The notes: a model not told the origin generated them from the sequence alone. A DNA stretch of 64,000 nt from Hoplostethus atlanticus (GCA_034670405.1 JAXDDX010000004.1:6060001-6124000), one strand, 5' to 3'; numbered from the stretch's first letter, positions 26,560-40,301 are shown. Translations and numbers: made by a program.

Positions 26560-27075
26560 AACCAAATGTCAAGAGCGTTGGAATTTACCTACCAACCCGG
26601 CCCGGTCCAGGGAAGTGATAATGAATGAAGTGTTATTAGGTCTGGTGGTGTTAGTGTGGGTCTCCTCCCAGTCTCCACTGCTAATATGGAAATGTCATAT
26701 TAGCATACCATTGCCAACCTATTGGATTGGATCTCCCTGTCTCTCCCTCACTCTCACTCTCTCTCTCCCTCCCTCTCCCACCAATGACCCCCAGGCCTCT
26801 CTCTGCCCTCTCCTTTGAACCTCTGAATTCATTGCCCGGGCTCCGAGGTCCTTTTCTCGTCCTGCTGCTCTTTACCCCTCTCTGCTACGCTGTATAATTG
26901 ACTCAGCTGCAGCCTTTGTGATATAATAACTAGTTTACCTGGCAGAATGACATTTCACAGGCTCTGAGCCACCATAAAGCTAATTGTTCTAGCTCTATGT
27001 GTGTATATGTGTGCAGCTAAAGATAAGAGGAGAGCGGCCGCTCCATTTGTGCTGTATAGGCCACCGAACGGCTAG
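26560..27075. promoter_or_regulatory. Candidate conserved noncoding elements (two blocks)
   Basis: Block one (26560-26730) has the inverted repeat GCTAATATG / CATATTAGC at 26680-26704 overlapping ATTAGCAT. Block two (26880-27075) has TATAATTGACTCAGCTGCAG and CATAAAGCTAATTGTTCTAG. They are separated by CT-rich low-complexity DNA. Confidence 0.25.
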
Positions 27076-28034
27076 AAGTGACATTTATCTCCACACTGAG
27101 CCTCAGTCCCAAACATAGCCTGATGCACTCTCTCTCTCTCCCTCCCATTCCTCTCTCACATACAAATTTCCTCTCTATTCCCTTGCACAGACATACTGTA
27201 GTTTTATGTGTGTGTGTGTGCGCCTCCCCAAGACCTCAACCAGCCACACTGCACAGCAAAGATAGGGTCTTTAATTTAGGCCCAGTGCCTTTATTTCTCC
27301 TCTCGCCATTCCTCACAATGTGGAAGGAAAAAGGGAGATATGTGGGGAGGAAGGGAGGTGGGTTTTGAGGTGAGGTGCAATTCTGAGGTCTGTGTTGCTT
27401 CTGGGTGCACAGTGCTGGTTGTCACATTCATCTGTTATTGTTCTAAGTATTGTTCTACCAAATAAGGTACCGCTGTACACTATCTAAACCTGAGATCAAT
27501 AAAACTCTCAACCAACCTCAGATTCCACACATCTTCAATTGCAGAACAGAGTTTACCCACCTTTAGGCTGACATAAATCATAGTATATATCACAGTAAGT
27601 AGCACAAAACTGATGTATGTTATCGGGTCTTTTAAGTAAGTAAGTCTTTTCTGTAAATATAACTGATTGTGTATATAGTGGTAGTTTACTCACCTTTTTA
27701 TTTACCATTGCCTCACTGACGGTTCACATAAGCAACCACATTGCTGAGCCACTATTGCATGGCTCATTTGAGCTAGCTGATTGCTAGCTGTAGCACCAGT
27801 GGTGTTGTAGCAATAGGCAGGACATGTAGCATCGCTAGTATGTAATTGGCTGTTGATCCAAAACTTCAGCTGCAGCCATTTTTTCAAACAAGGACGAAAG
27901 GTGACTGTGGTCAATATTGGCCAAGATTTCTCTGATCGTACATGAATTGACTTCCGATGAGCTCTGGATTCTCGAGTTGCTTGCAGTAGGAACACAGTTA
28001 TTTATTCAGACAAACTGAAAAACAATACACTCTT

Positions 28035-28400
28035 ATGTCCAGCAGTGTCCTGTTACAGGTGGAGGGTTACATCAGAACCTTGTGGCCCTCTTTTTTATGT
28101 GAGCCGAGATCAGCAAGGAGGAAGTTCTTCTACAAAATGATCATCATATCTTTTGATTCTTATGATTCTTATGGTTCTTATGGTTCAGTGACTGTAGAGT
28201 TGGAGTTTATTAGACCCACTCTCAGGGCTGTTGCTCCAGGTTCCTCAGGTTATTGCTGACCTGGGAAGGACTGCCTCAAGATTGTGCGCTCCATACACCT
28301 GGAACCAACTGCAGCTTGATGCTTTCAGAAATCTGATGAAGAATCTGCTTTAAGAGATATTCAACACTAAATCACATTCTTGTAAACAGCTGTAAACACA
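28035..28400 (+). pseudogene. Possible LINE reverse-transcriptase C-terminal remnant
   Basis: Near 28290 the plus strand can be read APYTWNQLQLDAFRNLMKNL and then a stop, which resembles the end of fish non-LTR retrotransposon polyproteins. Frame shifts and stops lie upstream. The GATTCTTATGATTCTTATG tandem at about 28157-28190 breaks it. Identification is tentative. Confidence 0.3.
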
Positions 28401-28734
28401 TTTGTATGACTTCTATATGGTGGCACCTATCAATACTGGACATAAGTTCAATATTGCAGGTATACATAAAGCCAAAAAATGTATTGTAAAAATATGTCTT
28501 GCCCTCTTTCGGTGGAAAATTTCATCTCTGCTGCACTGCCACCCGATTGGTGATGTAACACCGAAGATATAGGGAAGGGTGGTATGAGTGGGCAGAAATG
28601 TAAAAAATGATGTTGAATGGTGAATGTTTTGATTGATTATTGTAAATATTGTTTGTGTCCTTGTTGCGACTCGTATGTGGGAGTTGCCCAGTACAACCAC
28701 AGTAACAACCACGCAGCTGCACCAGAGCCGTTGG

Positions 28735-28826
28735 GAGGTAAGTCCATTAGTCAAGGGCACTTCGGCGGTATGTGTTGAGGGAGGGGAGAGCACGTCTCAT
28801 TCAATTCCCCATGCCCAGATCTGATA
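28735..28826. mobile_element. Truncated SINE-like repeat
   Basis: Contains TCAAGGGCACTTCGGCGGTA, TGTGTTGAGGGAGGGGAGAG and CACGTCTCATTCAATTCCCC followed by GCCCAG, a run of motifs shared by a common teleost repeat. The end that would carry the tRNA-like part is missing here. Confidence 0.6.
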
Positions 28827-29224
28827 ACCGTTATTGATAACCAATGTCATAATAGTAATCCTCTGCCAAATTTTCAAGTACACTTACCTCACACATAAAT
28901 GGTATTTTACACTGCGTGGTAATTGTACAGTGTTTTTTCTCTTAATTGGAAATTTCATATTGTATACTTGTATATTTTCTCATCTATGTTCTGAGTGTAT
29001 GGCAACCAATTTACCGGGTCAATTACATTATGAAACAGTGTACGATAAACCTTGTGGGGTCCGGGAATGGAGGACCAAGCTGTCTGATGCCACCCATCTT
29101 TCTATTGAATCATATTCTTTATATAGAGTCTGACAACACACTTAGAGAGCGGAGACCTGCAGCCTGACATGTTTTGTATTGATTCTGTCTGTCACACATT
29201 CAAATCGCCCTGTCTAGAGTTTCA

Positions 29225-29226
<2 letters not shown>

Positions 29227-29256
<30 letters not shown>
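29227..29256. repeat. (AG)n microsatellite
   Basis: About 15 perfect units. Confidence 0.95.
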
Positions 29257-29262
<6 letters not shown>

Positions 29263-29394
29263 GAGATCAGCAGTGCAAGGAGATACATTGCACAGTGACT
29301 GTATATTACTATTGATTCCAACTTTGAATGAGAGAATTGATTTGATTGAACAGTCAGTCCATCCTCTGCGATCAGACTAAAAGCATGTCAACTC

Positions 29395-29480
29395 GTATCC
29401 ATCCAGGGATTTTGCTTACGACCGAGCTGGTCGGGGGATTTGAACCGGCTCCTGGTGCATCCCGGCCTCTCGATGACATT
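29395..29480 (-). mobile_element. Possible SINE head fragment
   Basis: The minus strand has a B-box-like GGTTCAAATCC at about 29443-29433 within GAGCCGGTTCAAATCCCCC. No clear A box, so this is not a functional tRNA gene. It may be the missing part of the repeat at 28735, but that is a guess. Confidence 0.3.
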
Positions 29481-29569
29481 TACAGATCAAAAAACATCAG
29501 ACAATTTTGTAAAACAGCATGTTAGCTGTGACTGAGAAGGAAATAAAGTCACCTTAGGCCTACAAGGTA

Positions 29570-29900
29570 ATGACCATGCAAGGATTATTACAGTGCACGC
29601 TTAAAATTTGTCTATTGCTGTATTAAAAAAAAAGCTTATATCAGAATTAACGGCAACACATCCGTCTATACCGGCAGATTTTGAGGGTGCGTGTCCGCCT
29701 GCCTCTGTGCCGAACAGACTGTGGGATGTCACTGTTGCGTCACCAGGTTTCTTCTGCTCTGTTCCTGTCAAAAAACCCCACAGGCCCACCCATTCAAGAT
29801 GGCCTCTCCGTTTCCCACTTAGAGAAATAGATGGAGTGTTTAAGTGTTTTTGTCAAGTCAAATGGCACCAGGCAGATGACTGCATGCCATTACCATAATT
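29570..29900. promoter_or_regulatory. Candidate conserved noncoding element
   Basis: Unique AT-rich sequence around GAATTAACGGCAACACATCC, with no microsatellite. A 96-codon open frame crosses it but has no family resemblance. Confidence 0.2.
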
Positions 29901-32689
29901 TACCCTGGTGCAGGCTGTCAGGGTGTATCATCAGCAGGTCTGCTTCCCGCCCTACGTAGCTACACAGCAGCCTATAGACAGGTGGAGCAACGGACAGTGG
30001 CTCTATGCACCGCTCAGTACGGTTCAGATTAGTTTGGCAAAGTTTTATTTGCGGTCTGCCACAGCTTGTCATCAGTAAAGTTAGCTACCACTTCCACTTC
30101 TTGCGGCGACAGCTGAGGGGTGCTGAGTGGCACTCGTCCGTCAGTCTGTCTGCATGTCCGTCCCCACCTGTCTCTGTCTGCCAAAGCTTTCAGGGGCTGC
30201 CTGCGCAAATCTGTCAGGCAGATGGGGGGCCGGCTTTTTACATCTCACTTGAGGGACGCCCAGGCAACACAATCTGCGGCCCACAATGCAGTGTGTCTGA
30301 ACCCTGCGAAACCCCGAACGGAGAATCGATGCAGCACCACGCACGGCCCAGACTCTCTGAGCAATCCCTCCGTATCCTGCCTGTCTGCGTCTACCTTCTG
30401 CCTGGCCTCTTCAGAAGAACTCTGCATCTTTTATTTATCCCTTGAAATAAGGCTGGACCCTGACGAGAGCACAGGCTGCACGCACACACACACACACACA
30501 CACACCCACACAAATGGGCCTCCTTCTGTTACTGAAAAGTCGGCAATTATGGAGAGAGAGGGGAGGGACAGTTGGGATTTGCATATGTCGTGGAGAGAAG
30601 AAACTACATCTCCCACAAGGCCCGGCGGTGGAAATGAACCAGCTGTCCATGGTTTGTAGATCAGATCCCATCCTCTTGATTACGAAATCACAGAATAATA
30701 AGGACTAAAAAGTTGCGGGCCGTGCTGTGTGTTCCTCCTTTGTTGTTCCCTAGAACAGAAGTTATTTTGCCTCCGCTGCCTCCGAGCTGTTTGCCATGTG
30801 CCAGCGTTTGGTGCACTGTGCTCCACTTGTTCCCGCTCTCACACAGAAACTCAGAAGGCTCCAGCCCTGCCCCTCCAAAGCTGTCATGTGAACTCCCGCT
30901 TTTGTTTAATTTACATTTTGAGGCAGAGCCCATCAATCCCCCCCCGCCCACCTCCTCGCTGCCCCCTGCCAACGCCACCACCACCACCCCGCCACACCAA
31001 CTGGCTTCATCAAAAATGCAGAGTTCAAACTAATTAGTGACATTTGGCCATTTGTGAAACTTTTTCCTCTCCAAGTTCAGCTTCTATCAGGCAGCTCAGC
31101 CCACGCTTGGTCTCTTACCTCATGAAAGACTTCATCAATGTGAAAAACTACAGTAGTGTACATGAAAACGGGAAAAAGCGACTTCATAACATCAGTGCAG
31201 ATCCAAATAGAGATCAGTATCTGATACATGAGACACCATATTATCCCATTAGCTTGTTATGTGATGATCGTCAGGCTTGAAGAAAATAAAATGATGAAAC
31301 CATAACACAAACACTAAACGTAATAATATCAGATTAGGATATTGCATGAGCTTGTTCACTGCACAGTTTGATTTTATCAGCAGGGTGTGATCCCATCAAC
31401 AGCTCACATTCCATTTTCATCAAATTTCAACAAGCAGCACATTTGATAAGGATTTATTTTATGGGAAAACAGTAGCACACACAGAAAAAAAAACTACAAT
31501 TTTCTAAAAACACTGTAATAACAAAAGGAGTTACATGCTCGTGCCTGTGCCTTTAAGTGGATTTAAAGGTTTGCTTTTGTCGTGAGAGACATCTGTCTGG
31601 TCTATTAAAAATAGCTCTCAGTATGAAGACAAACATCTGCAGAGACTAAAATAAATAAACATAAACGATGGCATGAAAGCTTAATTACACCGATAAGGAT
31701 TGATGTCGTTATATGGGTTATGTGGAAGTGCAGAACCTGGGGTTTAGAGATATAACACACACACACAGACTGACACACGCACACACACACACACGCACAC
31801 GCCTATTCAACGTGATTTGGCCAGTGTAATGATCTTTTCAAAGGACCCATGGTGAGGTGTTTCTATACCGCCAGCTGTTCTTCAGTAGGGGCACAAACAG
31901 GTGCCGTATATATAAATGTTTTTTCCACGTGCATCAATCATATACGATACTTCATCTGGGAGAGTACATCAATGGACGAAGCTGTTTGTATTTTCTGGGT
32001 AATTCCTGTTGATCTAACGGAGGCAGCTGTATGGGATCTGTTGCAGTCAGCATCAGCATGTAAGATGGAGTTGACTTCACGCACGACCACGCGCTACGCC
32101 GACTGCATCTTTGTGAGCGGCAAATCATTTCTTCATTCAAGACTACCCACATTCACATCCGCCATGACATCCACGAGATGCAACATCTGACTCAGACTTA
32201 GTGAATCACGTCTGGAGAGTTGTCATGTCACACAGGTGCCTCATTATTCACAATGTCACAGCACCCCCTTCAGCTGACTCACTGGAAATGGGTGACACCA
32301 CGTATCCCACACGAAACTGGACATATGTACTGTACGTTGCTATTGGTTTTTCTTTTTTTTTTGTTGTTTTTGTTTGTTTTGCCTGTTTCGTTTTATTCCA
32401 TCTGGAACTGAAACCGTTCCCGAACTTGAAAAAAAAAGGCAACGGGCTGCCGTGAAAAGTTTCTGCCAAACTTTCTTCCTACTTCTGTTTTCCCATAGAG
32501 TTTCGGGTGGGAGGGGAGCGATGTGAAAATGAGTGAACAGCAGAACGTGGTTGAGGAATGGAACGGTGCAGGTGAGGAGAGGGGAGGTAAAAAGCTGACA
32601 ACGTTAATATGGAACCAAAAGGAGAGCGCAACCTGGCAGTCACTCAAATCCTGCACCTGCACCTTTACAAAACAGGCTCTCCGGTGTGC

Positions 32690-32695
32690 CTCTCT

Positions 32696-32743
<48 letters not shown>

Positions 32744-33048
32744 TGTTTCTCCTGCTCTTTCTCTCCCCCTCTCTCTCTCTCTTCCCTTTCCATGTGCTGT
32801 GGCTTGGGGCGTTGTCATTTTCGGCATGTTTTCTCTACACTGTGCACTCTCTGTGTGTGTTAATTGCGGCCACCCTTGGGGAAGGGGAGAACGATGAGGA
32901 GGACCTGTTTGAGAGCAGCCGTGCCAGGTTCTGAGGTACGACTCAGCGTGGAGCTACAGACACCTGGTCTGCCTGAAGGGCAAGAGGAAAGGTAGACTTT
33001 TTCTTTCTCTTCTCCCTCCTTCTGCCCTCCCCTCGCTTTTCTTTCGAC

Positions 33049-33089
<41 letters not shown>

Positions 33090-33256
33090 TCTCTCTCTTT
33101 CTCTCTCTCTCCCTCCCTCTCTCTCTCTCTCTCTCTTTGCTCTCCTCTTTGCTTGGAGAAAACAGCTGCTGTACAGCCTGTGCACAGACATCCCACCTTA
33201 CCAGCCCAACCTATCCCATCAATCACCACACACCACACACCACACACCACTGTTCG

Positions 33257-33292
<36 letters not shown>

Positions 33293-33999
33293 AGAAATGG
33301 AGCAACGTACAACTTTGTGGGTCAATGACTTTGAAACAATTGATCCAGAAGGCCCGAGGCCACCATTCTCGCTGATAATGCTTCATAAATTACAACAATA
33401 TATCACTGACCATCCTCACCAGCTCTTCATCAAGGTTACCCACTGGGGAGCAGCTATAGGATCACCCGTTCTCTGAACCCGTAGGCTAAACCATTAATAC
33501 CACTTGAGGTGAGATCAGTAGATGCAGGTGACTGTTGGTGGTGTAAGTTTTGCCCTATTAGATTCCCCAGAAACGTTTCCTCCCAGACCAGAGTATCCAT
33601 CGTTGGCACAGACTCCACATTTTAGTCCAGTGTTTTAATACAGTTTTGCCCGTAGAGGATTTTGGTGAAATTACTTCCACAAAATCTAACATTGGACTAA
33701 TAACTGCACAGTTGCCGTGTAATCTGTGTCTGCCGCCACATAGTTTGGCTTGGATTTATAGTCCTCATTACTTTGTCACTTTGTCACTTGAATCTTGGCC
33801 TTTCCACTCAACTTTGACATTCACAATCAGCTTGGCGGCCATATGTGCGCGTGGTGGTTGAGTGATGAAAAAGTTGCCTGTTTTCATATTCAAGTCTGAC
33901 ATATTGAAGAATGGAAAGATGCTCGTGGAGCGCTTGTGGGCAAAGGCAGTGACATACGGACAGTCTATCTCCCTCTCTCTCTCTTTCTCTCCGAGTTTG

Positions 34000-34050
<51 letters not shown>
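32690..34050. repeat. Cluster of (CT)n arrays with one (TG)n
   Basis: (CT)n at 32698-32733, 33056-33135 (interrupted) and 34005-34048, and (TG)n at 33259-33290. Three long same-strand polypyrimidine tracts in 1.4 kb. The segment 33300-33475 between them is unique sequence with no coding signal. Confidence 0.9.
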
Positions 34051-34052
<2 letters not shown>

Positions 34053-34839
34053 CACACACATACACACACAGAACTTGGTCAGCAGCACAGATGAGTTCTG
34101 GGAAAACAAGCAGCTGCAGGAGGAGGAAAGGACCATAAGGCTGGACGGCTTGCCAAATTTCATCATCTATTATGGATTGCCTGAGATGCACACTCTACTG
34201 CAACCAGAGGCATGCTTCAGACTCACATGCAACCACATAATCTATATGCACACGCGGATGCATGCGCACACATGCATGCACTGACCACTCACTTGTACGC
34301 ACACCAACGCGCACACGCGACAAAGACACATGTTTCTTCACACACAAGTACAGACACATGGACACATACACACACACACACTCATGAACGCTTTTATATC
34401 ATCATATATCATTTTATTGCACTTACAAGTTCAAATTTTGATTTGTAAAGCAACTGTTGAGGTGGGTTCGCTGTAATTACTTGCGTCTGACTGCTGTTCA
34501 ATGATGCAATGGGTGATGAAAAACAAATTACACAGCATCAAAAAGTGTATTAATGATTGTAATTATTGTTGTTGCACGTTTCAGATGAAGCGAGATGTAA
34601 AATATTGACAACACGTTAATAAGAGGGGAGCTTCCTCACCTCTCTCAGGCCTCTCAGTCTATCACCTCACCGCATCACCTCTTCATCATGCTTGGTTTCC
34701 TTTGGTATTGGGCTTTTCAATAAACGGCACCTACGTGGGAAGGTATTTCCTCTATAGCTGACCTCTGGACCTCAACACGACACAATCTCAAATCCTGCGG
34801 TTACATTTTGTTGAGTGCTCTCTTCATTCTCGGTCCAAT

Positions 34840-35330
34840 CTTTAGGAAGGGGTGGGGGAATGATGGGATGACTTGTTGTTTTGCGTGTTTGTGTATCTTT
34901 TCAGAGGGAGCACTTTGGCAGGCGCCATTACCGCCCAGCAGTAAATTGCCTTGTAAATTACAGTGCCGGGGTAATAAAGCCAGATTTGTATATCACCGGG
35001 AGTGGAGACTGTGTCTGTCTTGTAAATTTAATTAAACAGCAGGTGCAAAATCAGGTCATATGGCTTTGATGTGCCCCATGTGAGAATGACAACCAGACAA
35101 AGATTCTAATACGGGCAGCATTTCCATATTTTTGCATGCGGCGGGCGGCGGCAGGGAGGTAGGGGGGGGAGGGTAGGGAGGTAGGGGGGGAGCCTCGCCC
35201 AGCACCTTGTAGTGTATTAAATTTCGCCCCAAATTAAAGAGGATTCAAATTAGCTGTCACCTTCAATTTTAATAGATCTACAGCAAAATAAGTGGCTAAG
35301 CTCTTCAAAAAACAGCCTCTCGCCTGTCTA
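34840..35330. promoter_or_regulatory. Candidate conserved noncoding elements flanking a G-rich insert
   Basis: The left block (34905-35110) has GCCATTACCGCCCAGCAGTA, CTTGTAAATTACAGTGCCGG and TTAATTAAACAGCAGGTGC. The right block (35205-35330) has CCCCAAATTAAAGAGGATTC and AAATTAGCTGTCACC. Between them lies a tandem GGGAGGTAGGGGGGG (35150-35192). Dense homeodomain-type TAATT cores in unique sequence are typical of developmental enhancers. Confidence 0.3.
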
Positions 35331-36276
35331 GAGTGTACATAAATACAGCCATTACCAACACCTAGTGCCGACTGAAACACCCTCAGACTAATTGGCTCTT
35401 ATTGCCTGTCTACTGTACACTGTGCGGTATCAGAACCAACTCTTCTGAACGCAATTAGAGCACACCTCAACAACTCCAGCTAAACAGGATGAGGCATCTC
35501 GCTTGCACCAGCGCCTGCGGTATATTAGAAAAACAAGGGATTTTCTAGCCAACTAGAATCAGGTTTTAATATAGACCTCCTTCTGGCTGATGCGCAGTGA
35601 AGCCAAAAATCATCCTCTTATGGCTGTGCTTGACCTGCGACACCGTCAACGCGCTGTCTGGGATCCAGAAGGCCCTTTGCTGTACGTCCGTTTGAGCTCG
35701 CTGCCAGAGAGCCTACAAACGTGTCAGCGGCATCAGTTGACCTGACGGCAACACCTTCGCTTGTTTCTTTTTTTTTTTTTGTGGGGAGGAAGTGGTTGAT
35801 AATTACCACCTAGGATGTAACCATCTGTGCCGCCCTTTCACGGCCTGTTAAGCTCGCTTTTCAGAAAGTTTACTGGTGACAGAGGGCACGCAAGAGGAGT
35901 GAACGCCACGGCGCATTAAAAAGACTGCACACTCAAGCAATATTAAAAGCAACGCTAAGGAGCTGATTTACAGGGAAAGAGGAGAGGAGGAGGAGGAAAA
36001 GGAGGAAGGGGGGGTGCAAGTAGAGAGGGAGAAGAGGAGGAGGGGTGGAGGTTGTATAGATTCGTTAATGAACTCTATAGGAAATATGGATTTACAAGCA
36101 ATAAGCAAGTCCTTGAAGCCTGAAGGCATTTGGTAACACTTCAACTCACTGTCAGGTAAAAGAAAGTAGATGATCAACAAAGTGTCACTTAATCCTAACC
36201 CCAACCCAACCCATTGTACACATTACTCATGAACAAGTCACTTGAAGTTCAGTATCATTGGACGATCAAAGTCACC

Positions 36277-36315
36277 AGTCATTGTGAAACTCACCCTGTC
36301 AGTTTCACAATGACT
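36277..36315. repeat. Perfect 15-bp inverted repeat with 9-nt loop
   Basis: Left arm AGTCATTGTGAAACT (36277-36291), loop CACCCTGTC, right arm AGTTTCACAATGACT (36301-36315). All 15 pairs match. Confidence 0.95.
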
Positions 36316-36629
36316 TCAAAATAAAAGCGTTAATGATCCCTAGTTTGTATTTTGTTCCAACCTGTCCCGACACTTTCCACTCCTGTAACTTTTCATCAAA
36401 CCCGTTCCATCGTCTTCGTGAGTCAGGGCCGCCCCATTGTCATCCTGCCGTCAGGGACACCTGTGTTTTGGGAACAGGGCCGCCGCGGTTATCATCAAGC
36501 TGTCGGATATCTGTCTCTTTGGCAGGATCTGTGTGGAAACCTTCACTGTCAAAGCCTGTCAAATTTCAGTGAGTCTTTAATGAGAAAATGCCATGTTAAA
36601 ACCACAAGCATGTATCTGTGCTTGCGTGA

Positions 36630-36660
<31 letters not shown>

Positions 36661-37408
36661 CAGGCTGGGGGAACAGGTGCATAGCTGGAAGCTGTGGTGG
36701 TGGTAGGAGCGGTAGGGGCTCGGTGCAGTACGTCATCTCTGATAGCTGACGGTTTCAGTCCCACTAATCAAACACACATCAACAGGCAGTGACTGAAAGA
36801 GACATGACTGACATTAAATAAAGACCAGTGGGCTGGAAATTGATCAAATTTCATATTAAACCCAGAGAGGAAAACACTTTTTTTCTCTATATGCTGTAGC
36901 TTAAAGCAATGTTAAAAAAAAACAAGCTGCATGAAAAGAAGAACATTGTAAGTTAAACTAAATGTAAACCTAGTACTTTTCAAAACCCTGACATACCGAT
37001 GTTCATACAGTTCAGTTTCTTTTTGACTTTGTGCCCGTTGCAACCAATCCCCGAGGTTGCTGCTGTTCTCGTGTATATCATCGTGACAGAAAACAAGAGT
37101 TCGTTAGTTTCCCTACAGCGCTGAACAACCGTTCCTCTCCCCTCCGTCCCAACAGGCCTGTCGGAGGCCAGGTGAGGAGGCTCAGGTGAATGACCGCAGG
37201 CAAACTTCTTCCAGAGAAATGGAGGGAAAGGAGGGAGGAGGCAGGAAGGGGGGGGATATGTAGAAGAAGAAGTGGGTTGAGGTAGATGAGTTTCATTGAG
37301 GGACAGAGGGTGAAAAGGGGTAGAAGTGGAGAAAAGATGATGCTAAAAGGAGATGAGGTCGTGATTGGAGGAGGAGGGGGGGGGTTGGAAAGACAGGAGG
37401 AGGAAGGT

Positions 37409-37428
37409 GGGGGGGGGGGGGGGGGGGG
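37409..37428. repeat. G20 homopolymer
   Basis: 20 consecutive G at the end of a 220-nt plus-strand purine-rich stretch (37205-37428). Confidence 0.9.
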
Positions 37429-38561
37429 TGTGTGCAATCCAATCTGTCATGAACATTGACGGCTCTTACGCAAGAGCCTCTTGTGTAAATCAAGTGAGTG
37501 ACAGGAGTGTACAGCTGTATCCATCTTTCTGACATGCTGCATTAGGCCTACGGACTAAAGGTAAGACGCCAAGGAATCTAGACAAAAAGTACACATTTTT
37601 AGTCTATACACCTTCATGTTATGATTATTTTACAGTACATGGAAGAGCATTTTCACAATATGATGAAACCTTATTTCCTAGATGATCCTGGTTGTGGAAA
37701 TGTGGACACGTGCTGGAAGTGAACATTTTCAAACAACAATCTAGGCCACACACCCTGTAGAAAAGCACACAAACAAATACATCCCACGTTGTTGGTTTGA
37801 GCTCACTGAGCCCAAGCGGACCAGACCCACGTCCCGAACCACAGGAAGCTAATGAGAGCCGAAAGGTGTCACGGGCTGAGGGGACAAAGAACAAAACGAC
37901 GACATGCAGGGAGAGAGCGGATCAGAGGGGGGACCCCGATGAGCCCTGTCATCTTATGTCAGTCACTGGCTGATAAACAATGGCCTCTGGTCGCAGCTAG
38001 AGTCAAACCTGAGAGTGTGCAAGCATATGACCGAGTGCACATGCCTATTATTAACCTTTAACCGCCACAGAGAGCTGGCAGGGGGCTCTCAGCTCTTAAT
38101 GTCAACCTGTGTTTACTGCATTCATTCCTGTGCGGGGGCAGACAAATGGCGCCTGTCAATGTGACATGTCAGGAGTCAGCGAAGAGCCTCTATAACAGGC
38201 CACTGTGCTCACTGGGACAGAAAACAATACACGGTTGTATACGGCTGTAGACCGGACTGAGGAGTGACTGTTGAAGCCTGACATGACTGTCATGTGAGCA
38301 GAACAAGATGGTGGTGAACTAGAAAGAATAAATCCCTGTCTTATGAATCTCATGAACTGGTCTAGTCTTATCTAGTCCAATCTTATCTAGTCTCGTTCCA
38401 GACTGTATTCTGTCTGTATGCATTGCGAAGTGTTTGGTGAGTTGTGGAGCTAAAAAGTGCGGAAAAATATAGTCAATCGACAGTAGGCAGCGAATATGTC
38501 TAAAATTTCCAATACTAGATGTTCCAATTCTCTGCAGTTGGTTTGCAACTCTTTGTGTCAA

Positions 38562-38563
<2 letters not shown>

Positions 38564-38611
<48 letters not shown>
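38564..38611. repeat. (GT)n microsatellite
   Basis: 24 perfect units. Confidence 0.97.
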
Positions 38612-38612
<1 letters not shown>

Positions 38613-40300
38613 AGTATTGATGAAGAAGGCTGTGCTGTTTTGACAGCACTCTAGTTCCCTCTTCTGGCAGGCGTATATACCATTCACATGAAGTGGAAGA
38701 TGTTCTCCAAAACACCACCACCGAATGACTGGATGAATCCTTCCACTATATCATAGCATCCATGTGAATTCACCCTCAGAAGTACGTCTGAGGCCCAGAC
38801 ACTAGACACATCCACAGGGCTTTAGATGACCACACCAAAAAGCTATTGAGCTCACTCTTCAGGTTCTTGACTAGGATGAAGGACGGTCTCTCAACCAGAC
38901 GAGTGAATTCATCCAGTTTCCATTCTTCAAATCCATTTGGCAGGTCAGTGAACCGTTATAATCTATCACGGCTTTGAACAGGGAGAACATAAATAGCTGC
39001 TAGCTTTATAATAATCTTACACTGTTCAGTGAACATTTTGGAATAGATGCTAACTCACACAGAGCCGTCAATCAACACCTACGGCTGTGAAATCTGAGAC
39101 CATATCACAGGCAGCTGTTCTGCATTTAAACCAGGTAAAATGAGGTATCATCTGCATAACTATGTCAAATGTTTTTGTACTTTTCAAATTTAGTATAGAC
39201 TTGTCAAGATTTAATTGGAGTTTAAAACAGACGAGTAAGACAAATGTTTTCTATTCAATAAACTCAGTATAAGTAACAATGGCATCAAATATCTAAATGA
39301 TATATATATTTCTTTGAAGACGTCTTTCCAGCGCAGTGTGATGACTAACCTCGAGGAGCTAAAGCTGCCCTGTGGCTCCTATCAACTCTCACTGTATCTG
39401 CACTCTCCAGGTTCTGCCCTGGACTAGGCTGTATCCAATACCGTCTGCTCAGCACCTGCCGGGGCACTTTTCCTCTGGATATTCAATTACTTTGAGATAT
39501 TTTATGGCACATTCATCAAAAAATGCTTGGATAGGATGAGCAGACACTCCATGCATACCATCACTTGCACAGTCCCATTGCAGGTTGGTGTGTGTGTGTG
39601 CGTGCAACCCAAACCAGCTCATACCTCGCGGCTCGACATGCTGGTCAGAAAAGCCATCATGAGTTGTGATTGTAAGAGGATTTTCCACATTCTCCCTGCG
39701 ATGATGTTAAAGCACACAGGCTAAGAGGTGAAGCGTCGGTTGGTTGGTTAGTAAGTGCGGAGCATCAGAGGAGGGGGTGTTGATGGGGAGCAGAGGAAGG
39801 ACTTGGCACCGAGCTGCCGAAGGTAAAGCCAGAACAGACCAGCCTGATCGGCCAGCCGCCAGCACACAGAACCTTGTGTTCTATACAGAGCAGGTGCAAA
39901 GGCCTCTCTCACTCTTGGCTCTCTCTTTCATCCTAATTCCCTTTCCTGAGGTTCGATTCTTTCTTTCTTTTTCCAGCCAAATACACTGACTTGCTCCTCC
40001 CCGCCTTTCTTTCCACCTCCTCTCTAATTCCTCTGTTCCACCTGGCCCTATCTCTCTTTGTATCATACTTCATTTGCTCCAGATAACAGATCAGCCTCAA
40101 CGCCCATCCGCAAAACCCCGTCGCCATGGCGCCCGCAGATGGTAACTTCCTGTGGTCCTGCCCGGTGATTGGTGGAGAGCCTTCTAAACAGAGAACAGCT
40201 GGTGAGGGGATGATATATCACCGGGCGTTTGCACTTTCATTTTCAGGGTTGTCTTGTTAATGCTCCCAATCGAGCATCTGGCAGGAAATAGACAAAAGAC

Positions 40301-40301
<1 letters not shown>

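Noticed and set aside
26680-26704. The GCTAATATG / CATATTAGC inverted repeat as a significant hairpin
   Set aside because: A 9-bp arm with a 7-nt spacer is expected several times by chance in 64 kb; mentioned only as part of a candidate element.
31849-32190. 113-codon plus-strand frame as a gene
   Set aside because: No domain, no splice or family evidence, and residue composition looks random.
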